This document shows, piece after piece, positions 1-11,059 of a stretch of 64,000 nucleotides of DNA. The position numbers and the translations under genes are program-made. How positions within the stretch are numbered: position 1 is the stretch's first letter; each line of letters starts with the position of its first letter. The stretch comes from Leuctra nigra (lineage: Eukaryota; Arthropoda; Insecta; Plecoptera; Leuctridae), in the NCBI GenBank assembly GCA_934045905.1, contig OW203768.1, positions 19,482,770-19,546,769 on the forward strand, written 5' to 3'. Below the pieces are notes generated by a model, which was not told the DNA's origin, did no database searches, and saw only the letters and a program-made list of their open reading frames with translations.

Positions 1-762
1 AAGAGTAATAGACATTTTACTGACATTTGTATACTTAATTTAAAACGGCCTATAGCCACACCACCATTTGACCTATCAAATGGTCTTCGATTAATCTGAT
101 CAATCAAACTCATATTTTGCATGGTCGTTCAGACCAACATTGTCTCTTATTTTACGAATTTTCAGCCCTACCAGTCAAGAACATAGATGCACTTATTGAC
201 AGTTTTAATAACTGTCAGAAATGACATTTCAAAACAGAAATTCCACTGCATTCTGGGTTGCTCTATGTAGCAAAGCAAAGTTTATAGATGGCTATTCTTA
301 ATATCAATGTAAGACAGATTCTTTTCTTAGTGAATCAACTTGCAATACATAATGTAGTCAAAATGTAATGTACCTAGGTATTTCATATAGTACATAGGTA
401 CCTATAGGTATACCTTATCTAAAATTATTTATTTTACGATATGGATTGTGTTTCACTGTTATGAAAACAACGTTTTGACTAGATAGCATTCTATTTTACA
501 CATTTCCAGCCCAATCGGTCAAGAATTTACAGACTTATTGCTGTTTTAAGTGTTTGAATATCTGTCCAAAGAGATTGATGGAAAAATATCAGTACAATAA
601 TCTGTTATTTAATTGATCCAGAGTGTTTATGAAAAGTTGCAAGAAAAATTGGTAATAAATAATGTATGTTAGTTATCTTTGATTGAATGGATCGTGCTTG
701 ATTGACGATGTCGTGCGTGTCGGTGCTCGCTCATCAACGCGTTACACCGAGCGTTTTCCTAG
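1..762 (+). mobile_element. Helitron/Helentron-like element, 3' part
   Basis: The segment ends in a short hairpin (AACGC, ten-base loop, GCGTT) followed closely by CTAG and then a T, as at Helitron 3' ends. The same terminus occurs at 28641-28675 and, reversed, at 11585-11625 and about 41329-41370. Internal text resembles the other copies (for example 'caatcggtcaagaa'). The 5' end lies outside the window. No Rep/helicase coding sequence is visible, so it is non-autonomous. Confidence 0.6.
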
Positions 763-2070
763 TGAAAATAATATCAGTTTCCGAATATTTTTTCATTTTA
801 AACGCTATTTCTCGAATTAAACGTTGACTAGAAATCGCGTAGCAACGCACTAAATAATTTCTGAAAACAAAAATTTTCCGGGGCTAAGCACCCGCTTGCT
901 TGTGGGGCACCGTCCCCCCAGGACCCCCATTGTATTCCTTGAAGCAATTGTATTTCCCGTCATGCGTATTTTACGCGTCTGAGTGGTCCGTAAGATATAA
1001 AATTGTGTTATTACCTATAAGTGCCCCGCGAGATAAAAAAAGTTGGCGACCGCTGATCTAGACCGCTAACATCCCTCATACAGCCATTATACAGCCGGGA
1101 CTTATAGTTACATTTTTGACTAGGTACCTAGATACCTACTCTCTTTCTATTCTGTTCAGTCAGTAATGTCAAACTTGACACTGCATGACCTGCAGATTTG
1201 AGGCTAACCTAACCCAGACACATTATAATTGAATGCAAGAGAAGAGATCCAGTAAATTTCTCTATATTACTTACTGAGTCCTTTGAGAAGTGTTCACTTC
1301 GGCACATGTTGGAATATTAGGAAAATTGTAGATAGAACCCGGCGCTGGACCATTTTCCCAAAATGATGGGGCAGAATAACAACCAGTGAACGCCATGTTT
1401 TCTGTAATTTTCTGCAATTTGGTTAAGTGAAGGTAGCACCAAGTCATCTTCTTCAAGAAGGCTATGAGAAAAACATAACAAAAATAAATGTTAGGGTTTT
1501 TTGCTTTTTATTATCTGAGATTTTTTTCAAGGTCGTCTAGTCTATTGTCACGTGGGTGGGCTTAAAATGTGATTTCATTTCATGACAGTCGTCGGTAAAA
1601 ATTAAAATATTTAAAGAGCAGATTAGTCTAACTAAACTCGGTCGACTGACATTAAGAGCTAAAGGGGGAAAAGAAGCAGTAAATTACTGCTAACTTGCCA
1701 TCAATAAACAGGTTGGCTTTAATTTGTTATTTATAAATTTAGTTTACTAATGTTAGGTTATGATAAGCTTAGTAATCTTCAGGTCGTACTACCTAGGTAC
1801 TACCTTGTAGGTAGTAGATAGCCTGTAGAGGTACCTACCGGCTACCTATGCATTATGCACACACTCATAAGCTACTCTTTTGTATTTAAGAAAGTTCAAT
1901 TGTACATTTAAATGATCAATCTCCAGTTTTTCCCAATGGCTCAGCCTGACCTGTCAAACTACCTAGGCGACTTGGTAAACATCGTTGTAAACCCACACTC
2001 TAATTAAGTCAAACATTACCTGGAATGTAGGTACTAGAATCAGACATATAACTATTCAATATTATTCTCA
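763..2070. other. gene-free repeat-rich stretch
   Basis: No coding region is supported. About 880-1055 resembles decayed transposon DNA: it ends with a GTTGGCGACCGCTG-type string, reminiscent of the inverted terminus of many hAT elements. Between 375 and 2040 there are several short strings built from GTAGGTACC/TACCTA. The small minus-strand open frame at 1271-1456 has no start context, splice sites or recognisable domain. Confidence 0.4.
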
Positions 2071-2091
2071 ATATAATATGAACTCACTTGC

Positions 2092-2145
2092 ATAGGGCCT
2101 GAAACCCGAAGGATCTGGGTTCGATTCCCAGTTGGGGTGCCGCTT
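2092..2145 (+). repeat. tRNA-derived SINE fragment (B-box half)
   Basis: A T-arm-like block, CTGGGTTCGATTCCCAG, followed by a T-run, is preserved. The 5' half of a tRNA (A box, D arm) is not evident, so this is a truncated tRNA-like repeat and not a tRNA gene. Confidence 0.4.
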
Positions 2146-2147
2146 TT

Positions 2148-2400
2148 TTATTTCATAGCCTGATTTATTACAGAAAACTGCAGTTTTCTGTAGTTTTCTG
2201 TGGCGCATAGCCCTGGGAACTTTTGAATTTCAGGAGCAAATTTGGAGCCTTTCTTTGCTATTTGTATCTACTTACAATTTTAAGCCAATTTTTACTTTAC
2301 CTACCTATGAAAAATAAATGGACAAACGGCATCCCGACCTAAAAAAAGAGTGAGGGGACGCGTCCGCCCTTCCGCTCCCAAATGTACCTTTGGGTTACCT
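2148..2400. repeat. 'GGGGCGCATAG' dispersed repeat, copy 1
   Basis: It shares a 'gcgcatagccctgggaa...ttttgaatttcaggagcaaatttgg' core and a 'gaggggacgcgtccgccc' distal block with 13950-14212, 32580-32825 and 55254-55526. This copy lacks a clear left end. Confidence 0.55.
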
Positions 2401-2929
2401 ATAACATTAACAATGTAGATAATTGATTTAATTGCGTGCAGGTAGAGTTTTATTTTATATTATGCAATATTTGATTGAATGATGCAACATTATTCTTGCA
2501 GTGCTATGTAGGTACCTAGGTACAAAGAGTGATTTTGTACTAAGCTAATGCCATTTCGAATTAGCTTATTTTTGTTGTAGGTAGGAAAGCAGCCTAAATA
2601 AAAGCAGATTCTTTTGTTTCAATTCGAAATCCAACTCCACAATTACATTTACCTAGTACATTTACTAGTACTTTTACTAGTAGGTATGTAGATACCTACC
2701 TATTATTTGTAACAACATAAATATGAATTTTGAAACATAATCAAATTGCCGACAGAAATATTAATTTATGTTTGGACATAAAAGTTCATTTAACATCAAG
2801 ATCTGTCTGCAAAAAGTGCATCAAATTTTGGTGTGTAATATCTAATGCCCATTTCCAGGTGGCTCATAGAACCCTTTCCATATTCTTTTTCCAGACTCAG
2901 CATCTTCCCTTCTAATCCATCTCAACAAA

Positions 2930-5900
2930 ATGCTCCGATTACATCGATTGGTATCTTTAAGAAATGGGTTGGCACCTTCAAGATGGAAAACTCCTTTAAA
3001 CGTTCAATCAACAAAATTATTGCAACATTATGAAAGTTCATTGGCGACTCAAGCATTGAATTTGTCATCAGCCAAGTTAGCTGTGAATACTACCAAGGAA
3101 AGTATTGGATGGAAACAGTTCCACGAGGGCCAGGAAGTCGAAGGATTCGTTGTACAACAAATAAACGAAGTTCCCGACTTCCAATTGACAACTATTCGTT
3201 TGCTTCACCCTGCCACCGGTGCTCAATACTTGCACGCTTTCCGCGAAGATGGCAACAACGCATTCTCCGTTGGTTTCCGCACAACGCCCAACGACTCGAC
3301 TGGCTTGCCTCACATCCTCGAGCACACGACTCTCTGCGGGAGCGAGCGATATCCGTGTCGAGATCCATTCTTCAAGATGCTGAACCGCTCGATGGCTACG
3401 TTCATGAACGCCATGACGGGACCGGACTACACGATGTATCCGTTCTCCACGCAGAACCCTCGAGACTACGAGAACTTGATGTCGGTGTATCTCGATGCGG
3501 TATTCAGACCGAACTTGGACGAATTAGATTTCCGACAGGAGGGATGGCGTCTTGAGCACGAGGATACGGCGAACCAGAAGTCCCCTATTATTTTCAAGGG
3601 AGTTGTATTCAACGAGATGAAGGGTGTCTTCGCTGAGAACCAGGCTCTTTTCGGACAACAGCTTCTGAACAGTATTCTACCCGGACATACGTACAGTTAC
3701 GTGTCGGGTGGCGACCCGCTCGTAATCCCGTCGCTCACCCACGAAGATCTCAAGGCCTTCCACAGGAACTATTACAGTCCTGCTAACGCTCGCTTCTATT
3801 CCTACGGTAACTTCCCTCTTGGGCAGCACTTGAAGTACATCAATACAAACTATCTGGCCTCCGCTAAGGTGTCTCCTGACTCTGGAAAGTTGACTGCAGT
3901 TCCGACCGAGCAACGCTGGACATCGGAGCGACGGAAGCACATCGCATGCCGGCCGGACCCGATGGCTGCCGATCAGCTCAAGCAGTCGTCCCTCGCCGTG
4001 AGTTATCTCTGTTCCGACATCAACGACGTGGAGGAAACGTTCGTGCTTCAGGTCGTGGCTGAGCTGCTGATCAAAGGTCCAAACTCTGCGTTCTACAAGA
4101 GTCTCGTTGAGCCGAATATTGGGGCTGGATTCTCGCCGGTCACGGGATACGATGCTCAAACCAGAGACACCATCTTCTCGGTCGGACTTCAGGGACTAAA
4201 CCCAGCAGACTTCGATCGAGTCATCGAGATTGTTCATCGCACTATTGATAACGTGATCGACAAGGGATTCGAGAATGAACACATCGAAGGTATTTTGCAC
4301 GGCATTGAATTGAACATGAAACATCAGACAACTGACTTTGGACTCGGACTTCTCTTCGGACTCACCCCGTTGTGGAATCACGATGGAGACTTGATCAAGT
4401 CGCTTCAGATCGGTGGCTTGGTGACGACACTACGAGCGAACCTGGCAAGCAACCCGAGGTACCTCCAGGAGAAAGTTGCTCGACACTTCAAGAATAATCA
4501 ACACCGACTTGTGTTGACGATGTCTCCGGACGAGAGTTACGAGCTGAAACAAACTCAAGCCGAGAAAGATATTCTTACCAAGAAGTTGGCTCAGTTGACT
4601 GACGCGGACAAAACTGCAGTCTTCGAACAAGGACTGAAATTGTTGGAAGTCCAACAGAAAGCTGAAGATACGTCGAGTCTTCCTACTCTGAAGATTGCCG
4701 ACTTGAAGAAGGAGCTTGACAAGACAACAACAAAACAATCGGAGTTCAATTCGGTTCCTCTTCAGATCTGCTCGCAGCCGACAAACGGCATTGCGTACTT
4801 CCGTGGCGTAGTGAACACTTCCAAACTCAGCAATGAGTTGAAGCTTCTTCTTCCGCTGTTCACGCAAGTAGCTGCAAAGATGGGCACAAAGAACTACGAT
4901 TACCGTCAATTCGACCAGTTGGTACAGCTGAAAACAGGTGGGGTCGGCATCAGCACACATGTTGGCGAAGACATCAACGACATGTCCGGTTATGAAGAAG
5001 GCCTAATGTTCCACTCTTTTTGCCTGGATCGGAACATCAAAGAGATGTTCGCCATCTGGACCGAAGTATTCCGCAACGTGACGCTCACAGACTTGACGCG
5101 TTTCGACACACTTGTGCGTGTCATCGCCGGCGAACTGGTCAATGGCGTTGCAAGCATGGGTCATCATTACGCAATGTCGTCTGCTGCATCACTCGTCAAC
5201 CCATCTGCGCGAAGGAAAGAGCTATTGGGTGGACTCAGTTACATCGCCAAGATGAGGCAAGTGGCACAACTTGGAAACCTTGAACCAGTGTTGCAGCAGA
5301 TGCAAGAGATTTCCCAGCTGGTCCTCAGCAAGAGCCATCTGCGGTGTGCGATCAATCTCTCCCCCGAGAATCAGAAAGCCATCCTCGGCGACACAGAATC
5401 CTTCATCAAGAGCCTCCCTGGCAAGTCAGACGAGCCTCTCATCATGACTCGAGACACAGACAAGTTCACCACGAAATCGATTCACCACATCTTGCCAATT
5501 CCCGTCAACTACGCTGCCAAATCCATCGCTACAGTCCCTTACACACACCAGCACTTTGCCCCGCTGAGAATCATGTCCCGACTCGTCACCTCCAAGTATC
5601 TCCACCCGAACGTCCGAGAGAAGGGAGGAGCTTACGGTTCTGGCCTCTCTCTATCGACAGCTGGCGTACTCAATTTCTACTCATACCGAGATCCAAATAC
5701 GACTGCCACTTTCGACATCTTTGACGGCTCCAAGGATTGGGTTTCCGAGAACAAGTTCACCGATCAAGACATCGACGAAGCTAAGCTTGGAGTGTTCCAG
5801 AATGTCGACGCCCCCGTCCCGCCTGGATCTAAAGGTCTGATGAAGTTCCTGTACGGAATAACAGACGAGTTGCGACAGAGTCACCGTGTTGCGCTGATGA

Positions 5901-6046
5901 ACGTGAATCGGGAAGATATTCGGGAGGCTGCTCGAGTGTACTTAAGTGCGGACAATAACAAGTGTGGTAGGGCGCTAATCGGACCAGAAAACGTGCCTCT
6001 TCTTGAAAGGAAAGAAGAGAACTGGGAAGTTGTGATGCAAGAGTAG
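2930..6046 (+). CDS. PITRM1: presequence protease, mitochondrial (PITRM1/PreP)
   Basis: A 1,038-residue uninterrupted frame, normal length for PITRM1. This M16C metallopeptidase degrades cleaved targeting presequences and other unstructured peptides in the mitochondrial matrix. The N-terminus (MLRLHRLVSLRNG...) is basic and free of acidic residues, as expected of a matrix-targeting signal. The inverted zinc motif HILEH lies at residues 128-132. The distal zinc ligand is E229 in a NEMKG context; the spacing of 97 residues from the second His equals what I know for the human enzyme. A late GGAYGSG block matches the second peptidase half. The ATG at 2930 is the first in frame and opens the targeting sequence. 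No intron interrupts the coding region, unlike every neighbour; introns may exist in the 5' UTR (acceptor-like ccag near 2894). Family assignment is certain; activity is inferred. Confidence 0.96.
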   Translation: MLRLHRLVSLRNGLAPSRWKTPLNVQSTKLLQHYESSLATQALNLSSAKLAVNTTKESIGWKQFHEGQEVEGFVVQQINEVPDFQLTTIRLLHPATGAQYLHAFREDGNNAFSVGFRTTPNDSTGLPHILEHTTLCGSERYPCRDPFFKMLNRSMATFMNAMTGPDYTMYPFSTQNPRDYENLMSVYLDAVFRPNLDELDFRQEGWRLEHEDTANQKSPIIFKGVVFNEMKGVFAENQALFGQQLLNSILPGHTYSYVSGGDPLVIPSLTHEDLKAFHRNYYSPANARFYSYGNFPLGQHLKYINTNYLASAKVSPDSGKLTAVPTEQRWTSERRKHIACRPDPMAADQLKQSSLAVSYLCSDINDVEETFVLQVVAELLIKGPNSAFYKSLVEPNIGAGFSPVTGYDAQTRDTIFSVGLQGLNPADFDRVIEIVHRTIDNVIDKGFENEHIEGILHGIELNMKHQTTDFGLGLLFGLTPLWNHDGDLIKSLQIGGLVTTLRANLASNPRYLQEKVARHFKNNQHRLVLTMSPDESYELKQTQAEKDILTKKLAQLTDADKTAVFEQGLKLLEVQQKAEDTSSLPTLKIADLKKELDKTTTKQSEFNSVPLQICSQPTNGIAYFRGVVNTSKLSNELKLLLPLFTQVAAKMGTKNYDYRQFDQLVQLKTGGVGISTHVGEDINDMSGYEEGLMFHSFCLDRNIKEMFAIWTEVFRNVTLTDLTRFDTLVRVIAGELVNGVASMGHHYAMSSAASLVNPSARRKELLGGLSYIAKMRQVAQLGNLEPVLQQMQEISQLVLSKSHLRCAINLSPENQKAILGDTESFIKSLPGKSDEPLIMTRDTDKFTTKSIHHILPIPVNYAAKSIATVPYTHQHFAPLRIMSRLVTSKYLHPNVREKGGAYGSGLSLSTAGVLNFYSYRDPNTTATFDIFDGSKDWVSENKFTDQDIDEAKLGVFQNVDAPVPPGSKGLMKFLYGITDELRQSHRVALMNVNREDIREAARVYLSADNNKCGRALIGPENVPLLERKEENWEVVMQE

Positions 6047-6497
6047 CGAGCTAGTATTAGAGACATGACAAGAGAAGTGAGGAAAGCGTTCCTAAGTCTA
6101 CTTCATTCTACAATTTTAGTTAATTTTGTACTTTTCAGTCAGGCATCTTTATGATTATTATAATATGAAATGTATGTTGTTGACGATTGTCATCTTAACT
6201 CGCATATGATTGATGATAACATGATATTCAAGGTAACAATTAGGTACCATTACCAATGATGCTAAGATCACTTTTTTATTATTATGTATAATGTATTTCA
6301 TTCATGTATTAAAGGAAGATGTTAACTTATAACTTAAATCTATTTATTTCAATTAAAACATAATTCCGTTGATCCAATGAATATATTCAGCACTTGCATC
6401 TATAAGGTAATCTGTCAAGTCAACAATATTTTCACCACAAAATCATAAGTTTATATTAAGTGCCGAGAAGACGGTCTCTCTTGTTTTTCAGCTTACC
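6047..6497. other. PITRM1 3' UTR and METTL25 upstream region
   Basis: About 450 AT-rich bases between two genes on the same strand. An ATTAAA near 6308 could serve as poly(A) signal for PITRM1. A pyrimidine run and CAG end at 6491, seven bases before the METTL25 ATG, so a 5' UTR exon or a longer N-terminus for METTL25 is possible. No repeat is evident. Confidence 0.4.
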
Positions 6498-9400
6498 ATG
6501 CGCTTCCCAGCCAACTTCCCAAACCCTGAGACCTACTTCCAAGCCGTGGCTGAAGTTCTTAGCGAGCACCGGTGGCTGTACAACTTCTCACCCACCGAGC
6601 TACTCGTGCAGAATGTGATGGAACAGATGCCGACCGGTTGGGCGGAGTCACTGCTGGCCTTAACACATGATGAGCGGAGCCAATTGCCAAGCGGACTTGT
6701 GATGGTAAGCCCGGCTACAATCAAAAGTAACAAACAGCTATCCTGGTCGGTAGAGTCTAGCTTCACATATTTCCGGCGACAACGAGGTTTGGCAACCTCG
6801 TGCGCAATAGAATGCGCGTACACTACAGTTGTATTTATATATATATAAGGTGGATCTAAACGCCACCGAGTATCGCTGCCTCGGTGGCGCAGATGGTAGA
6901 GCGTTTGGCGACGATGCTAGGGGACCACGGTTCGATCCCGGGCGCTGTCGCACTTTTTTTATTTACTAATTTTCACAAGTTTTAATTTTGCCTAACCATA
7001 GAGTTTTTTTTAAAAGCTGCCCAGCTTTAATTCTCGACAGTTCGAATTTGTCTATCCATAGAGAGTTTTTTCCTTGGTCTGCTCAGTCTAGTTGTGCGCC
7101 AATCAGTGGTACCAACCGTGTTGTCTCCGGAATTATGTGAAGATAGACCACCCCATCCTGGTCACATTGAAAAAATTTACTCCAGCCATGGTGCTTAGAA
7201 TTTGTTGTTGTAATTCATATAAATTATTATGAAACCATACCTCAACAGCATAAAGCCATAATACTTTACCATATGATACAATTTTTGTTCTCCTTATACT
7301 ATGCCAAAACTGTTCGACGTTTACGCACTCGGTGCTGAAAGATGAACATGGATTATCTTTTGACCTTGAACGCCCAGCGCTCGGGCACTCGTCATTGAGC
7401 CACTTGATTGGCTATTGTCGACGCGCCAGCATGTCTGTTGTCAAACTGTAAATCTTTAAATTGGTTTTCAATATTATTTTATCATACTTGCAGTTTTAGG
7501 AGCAATTATGTCTAATAATATTCAGGGATCACTTTATATCTCCGTGTGATCTCATGGGATAAAAGTAGAACATCAATCAAGAACATATAATTAAGTAGCC
7601 TACAGCATATAAAGAGGAGCAAATTATAGTTGCTAGTTATGTACTAATATGGTTTCTTCTGTATGAATTACAACAAATCTAGTGGAACGGTCGCTGCTCG
7701 CCAGCCAAGTCGAATTCTAATTCCTATGACAAAACCCTGGAACCCCCTTGAACGATATTTATTTAGACGTCCTTTATACTGACCTGCATTGAAAGATTGA
7801 CTGTTAGAACTTGGTCAAATCAGAGAGATTTTCCAATAAAATGAAATGTGTAATAACAAAATGTTCAGTTACATTATAACATGAATACAATACAATATAA
7901 TACACAATATAATACAATATAAAATGTCGTCTTATAAAAAATATTAATTTGTCAGCTATTTGTTCACCTATTTTCTATGTTCACAGGATCATTGGCCAGC
8001 ATCACTAAAGGATTACGTCCTACGTTGTTCGTCGCTAAAGATGTGCTTTTCCGCGCCTCCTGCGCCTGCTCTCGCGAGCCCAGAGCTCTGTCAAAGACTG
8101 AAGCGCGGCCTCACTCCGAAGAAGCAGCACGAGGTGCGGCGAATGGCTGCACTCGTACACGAACATTGTCATTCTCGAGGCATCAACAAACTGCTGGACA
8201 TGGGATCAGGATTGGTGAGTCTCTTGAATAAACACAGTAAATTGTAGTTTCAGTTGATTTGACCATTATCTTACTAAATTTGTTTCTTTTATAGAGGTCC
8301 ACTAGTTACCCACTTTTCAATATATTTTACCTAGATGTTAAAAAAGCCACAATTTACTCACTTTTTTATAATTTTTTCTATTTTTCCACATTCTGCTGTC
8401 TTCATATTTGCTTGAAAGTTGAGTTTTTGCAACCTATCTTTTAAGCAAACTGAGTTTCAGCCCTGCAGTATTCCCGATTTCAGTCATTTTAAACTTGATT
8501 TCAATTCAATTTAATAAATATCAATTGACCATAATTTACAATGAAAAATCAATAACTGCATAATTTTGGTAATTTCATGCGACTTTTGCGTGAGAAGCAA
8601 ACTAAATCTCCAAATTATTATTATTTTTTTTTTAAAGGAATTATCTCATCTTGGATTTAGATTTTTGTATGTGATCTAAGCATCATGGAAGACATTATTA
8701 ATAAACAAACAACTTAATTTTTGGAACGATAATACTAAACATTAATTCATGATTGTGCGTTATTTGAAACTGGCGCGCTGAGTTTCGGACGTCACTGCCG
8801 AGCAACGCTGATTGGCTGCAGCCTCTACCATAGGATAGGTGGCCGCGCGCTCGAACTCTCTGCTCTTCGCTGACATTCTTCGATCTATTTATAACACCAT
8901 GCTTTAAAATGTGTAAGTAGGTACACTGACTTTGTTCCTGAAAGGTACCCAATACGTAAAACTGTTAATATAAAGTGTTTACATGAAAACACATTTGCAA
9001 CGCGCAAATGTGTATACGCTTGGAACAAAATCTGCTCGATTAATTTTGTGTTGCAGCCACTCTTTGTATAATTCAGGAAATTTGTCTTTCTTAGGAAATC
9101 TGTGGAATTAGTGTTAATTTGCATTGTTTTTAGTACTATTGTGACACTGAAAAACACAGCAGTAAACCATTTTCGTCTCAAATAATCTACACTAAAACAA
9201 AAGTAAATACACACGACGCGGCACAATCGGGCAGAAGATAAAAAGCGATTGAAAATATTTCGTCCAAATAGTGTATATACCTACACGAAACTATTAATAC
9301 AATTGTTAAAAAGTTGGTATTGTTTTTGCTTGAAAATAAACTAGACTAGAACACACGTAAATATGCACGACATTGACACAATATGAGAGAAGATAATATA

Positions 9401-11027
9401 GTAGGTAGACTATTTAAAATATTCTGTCCCGTAAGATAATATATAGTGTAGTTTATAGTATAGTTAAAATATAGATCAATAACATAAGATAATCACAAGC
9501 AACGTTGAATTTCTCACTATCACACCCTTCCTACATACTTGTAAAACATAGACTGCCAGGGAGAATGAATGTTTTTAACTCGAGCGCGGAGGTTGCAAGG
9601 TAGCAGGTAGGCTGCAGTGACGTCAGTGACGCTACGGCTCAAGCCGTTTCCAGGTCCAGGCGACAGGATGTATGACAGAACAAAGGACAGGAATGTGTTG
9701 TTTGGAGCTCGACGGATTGGAAAAAAAATACTTGCTACAAGATGAGAGTATCACTTTAAACATCAGCATGTATACAGTGTTTTGCTGGTAGCGGGAAAAT
9801 CCGATTGATAAGAAAAATATTCCAGTATCTACCTACAGCATGATTTATAATATGAAAACAAAAGAATCATAATATTGTTCTAGGGCTATCTGGGGCAACT
9901 GTTGCATCACTGGCACGGCTACCAAGTGTTGGGCCTCGAATCTCGCTACGATCGAGTCCATCGATCCTACGCCACTCAGCTCGATCTCTGTCCGAACTCA
10001 ACCGCCGTCAAATCCATCACCTTCCAAGTTTCCGCTCATTCAGCCGAGGAGATCCAAGCTGCTCTGTGCGATCATCTTGACACGACCACTACTCGGTGTT
10101 CTTGTGGCTCCGTTCCATGCAATCGAAGCAAATACAACTGCCAAGAGACTGGTCTTGAGCAAGATGTCGAGAGTTCGGAGAGAAGTGATTCGACAGACGA
10201 GCCGGTGTGTGTGATAGCACTGCATGCTTGTGGAGACCTCTCAGTGAACGCTATTAGAATATTCTTACAAGTACCGAGAGTGCGTTGTTTGATTGTTGTC
10301 CCATGCTGCTATCACCTTATGTCCTTGACTACCAAGCCAGAAGAAAACTCAGAGAAGGAAACTTTCAATAGTTTTCCGATGAGCGAATCGTTGAAGAAGG
10401 TTCTCGATGAAACCGCACCAGATTCCAGTTTGTTTCTTCGTCGGTTCTTCCTGCGTCTCTCATCGCAAGCAACTGCTTTCCAATGGAAGGAGATTACGGA
10501 GGAGGAAAGAAGGTTGAAGAGCATTCATCTAGTTGGAAGAGCAGTTTTACAGCTTATAGCAAAACAAGGTAGGTCTCCCACTGTGTCTCATAATAAACAT
10601 TCATATTAAATCATAAGAGGGAAAATGGTTTGAATTTAAGTATTAATTTTCAGAGGACCTATCGTTAGTGAAGAGGAAGCGACGAGGTGTTCTGAAGACT
10701 CAATTTTCTTCATTTGAGACTTACATTGAAACTGCTTTATCTAGATTTGACTTCATTCCTCATCAATCAAAAGAACCTCGACCTAAGAATGAGATTCGTT
10801 CGGCAATACTATCGTATTGGAGTACACAAAACTCTGGAATTATTCGGTTGGCTGAAGTGTTCACAGGGTTACAAACAATGCTGCAGGGGATAGTAGAACA
10901 GATGTTGATAGTTGACCGGATTATTCATATTAAGGAGCAGAGTGATACAATAAAAATATGTAAAGTTGTCAACATAATGGAGGAACTTGTATCGCCTAGA
11001 TGTATGGCCATAGTTGCTGAGAGATGA
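6498..11027 (+). CDS. METTL25: methyltransferase-like protein 25 (METTL25)
   Basis: Four exons join in frame: 6498-6704, 7987-8214, 9884-10568 and 10654-11027 (497 residues), all with GT/AG borders. Exon 2 has the family block PKKQHEVRR. The exon 2/3 junction builds the SAM-binding glycine loop LLDMGSGLGYLGQLL (motif I). Exon 3 has the conserved ALHACGDLS, CCYH and FPMS blocks. Exon 4 carries the C-terminal region ending SPRCMAIVAER, like human METTL25 (SPRCYAVIA). The FPMS and SPRC blocks favour METTL25 over its paralogue METTL25B (RRNAD1). It is a predicted SAM-dependent methyltransferase; I do not claim a substrate. Compared with vertebrates, a Cys/Ser/Thr-rich insert lies before ALHACGDLS (about 10081-10200). 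Exon 1 may not be the true first coding exon, because an acceptor-like CAG sits just before the ATG. Confidence 0.92.
6861..6953 (+). repeat. tRNA-derived SINE head in METTL25 intron 1, with upstream hairpin
   Basis: An A-box-like TGGCGCAGATGGTAGAGCG is followed about 30 bases later by a B box, GGTTCGATCCC, and then a T-run terminator. The arms do not form a clean acceptor stem, so this is a tRNA-like SINE and not a tRNA gene. CGCCACCGAG (6861-6870) pairs perfectly with CTCGGTGGCG (6880-6889), making a 10-bp stem that overlaps the 5' end of the tRNA-like part. Confidence 0.6.
8215..9883. other. METTL25 intron 2
   Basis: A 1.67-kb intron without supported genes. Two related stretches, about 9100-9260 and 9320-9440, share spaced phrases (acacgtaaata/gcacgac/gagaagataa), suggesting a decayed local duplication. 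GC-richer islands at 8770-8860 and 9590-9720 both carry a GACGTCA-type string. I see no clear element ends. Confidence 0.35.
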
Positions 11028-11059
11028 GTTCAGAGTAGTACCTATCTAAGGTTTCAGTC

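Noticed and set aside
3109..5884. Many open frames in other frames and on the minus strand of PITRM1
   Set aside because: They are shadows of one long conserved coding region and have no domain of their own.
6878..6953. Functional tRNA gene (also considered at 2092, 21690 and 40455)
   Set aside because: A and B boxes are present but acceptor stems do not pair and some lack half the molecule.
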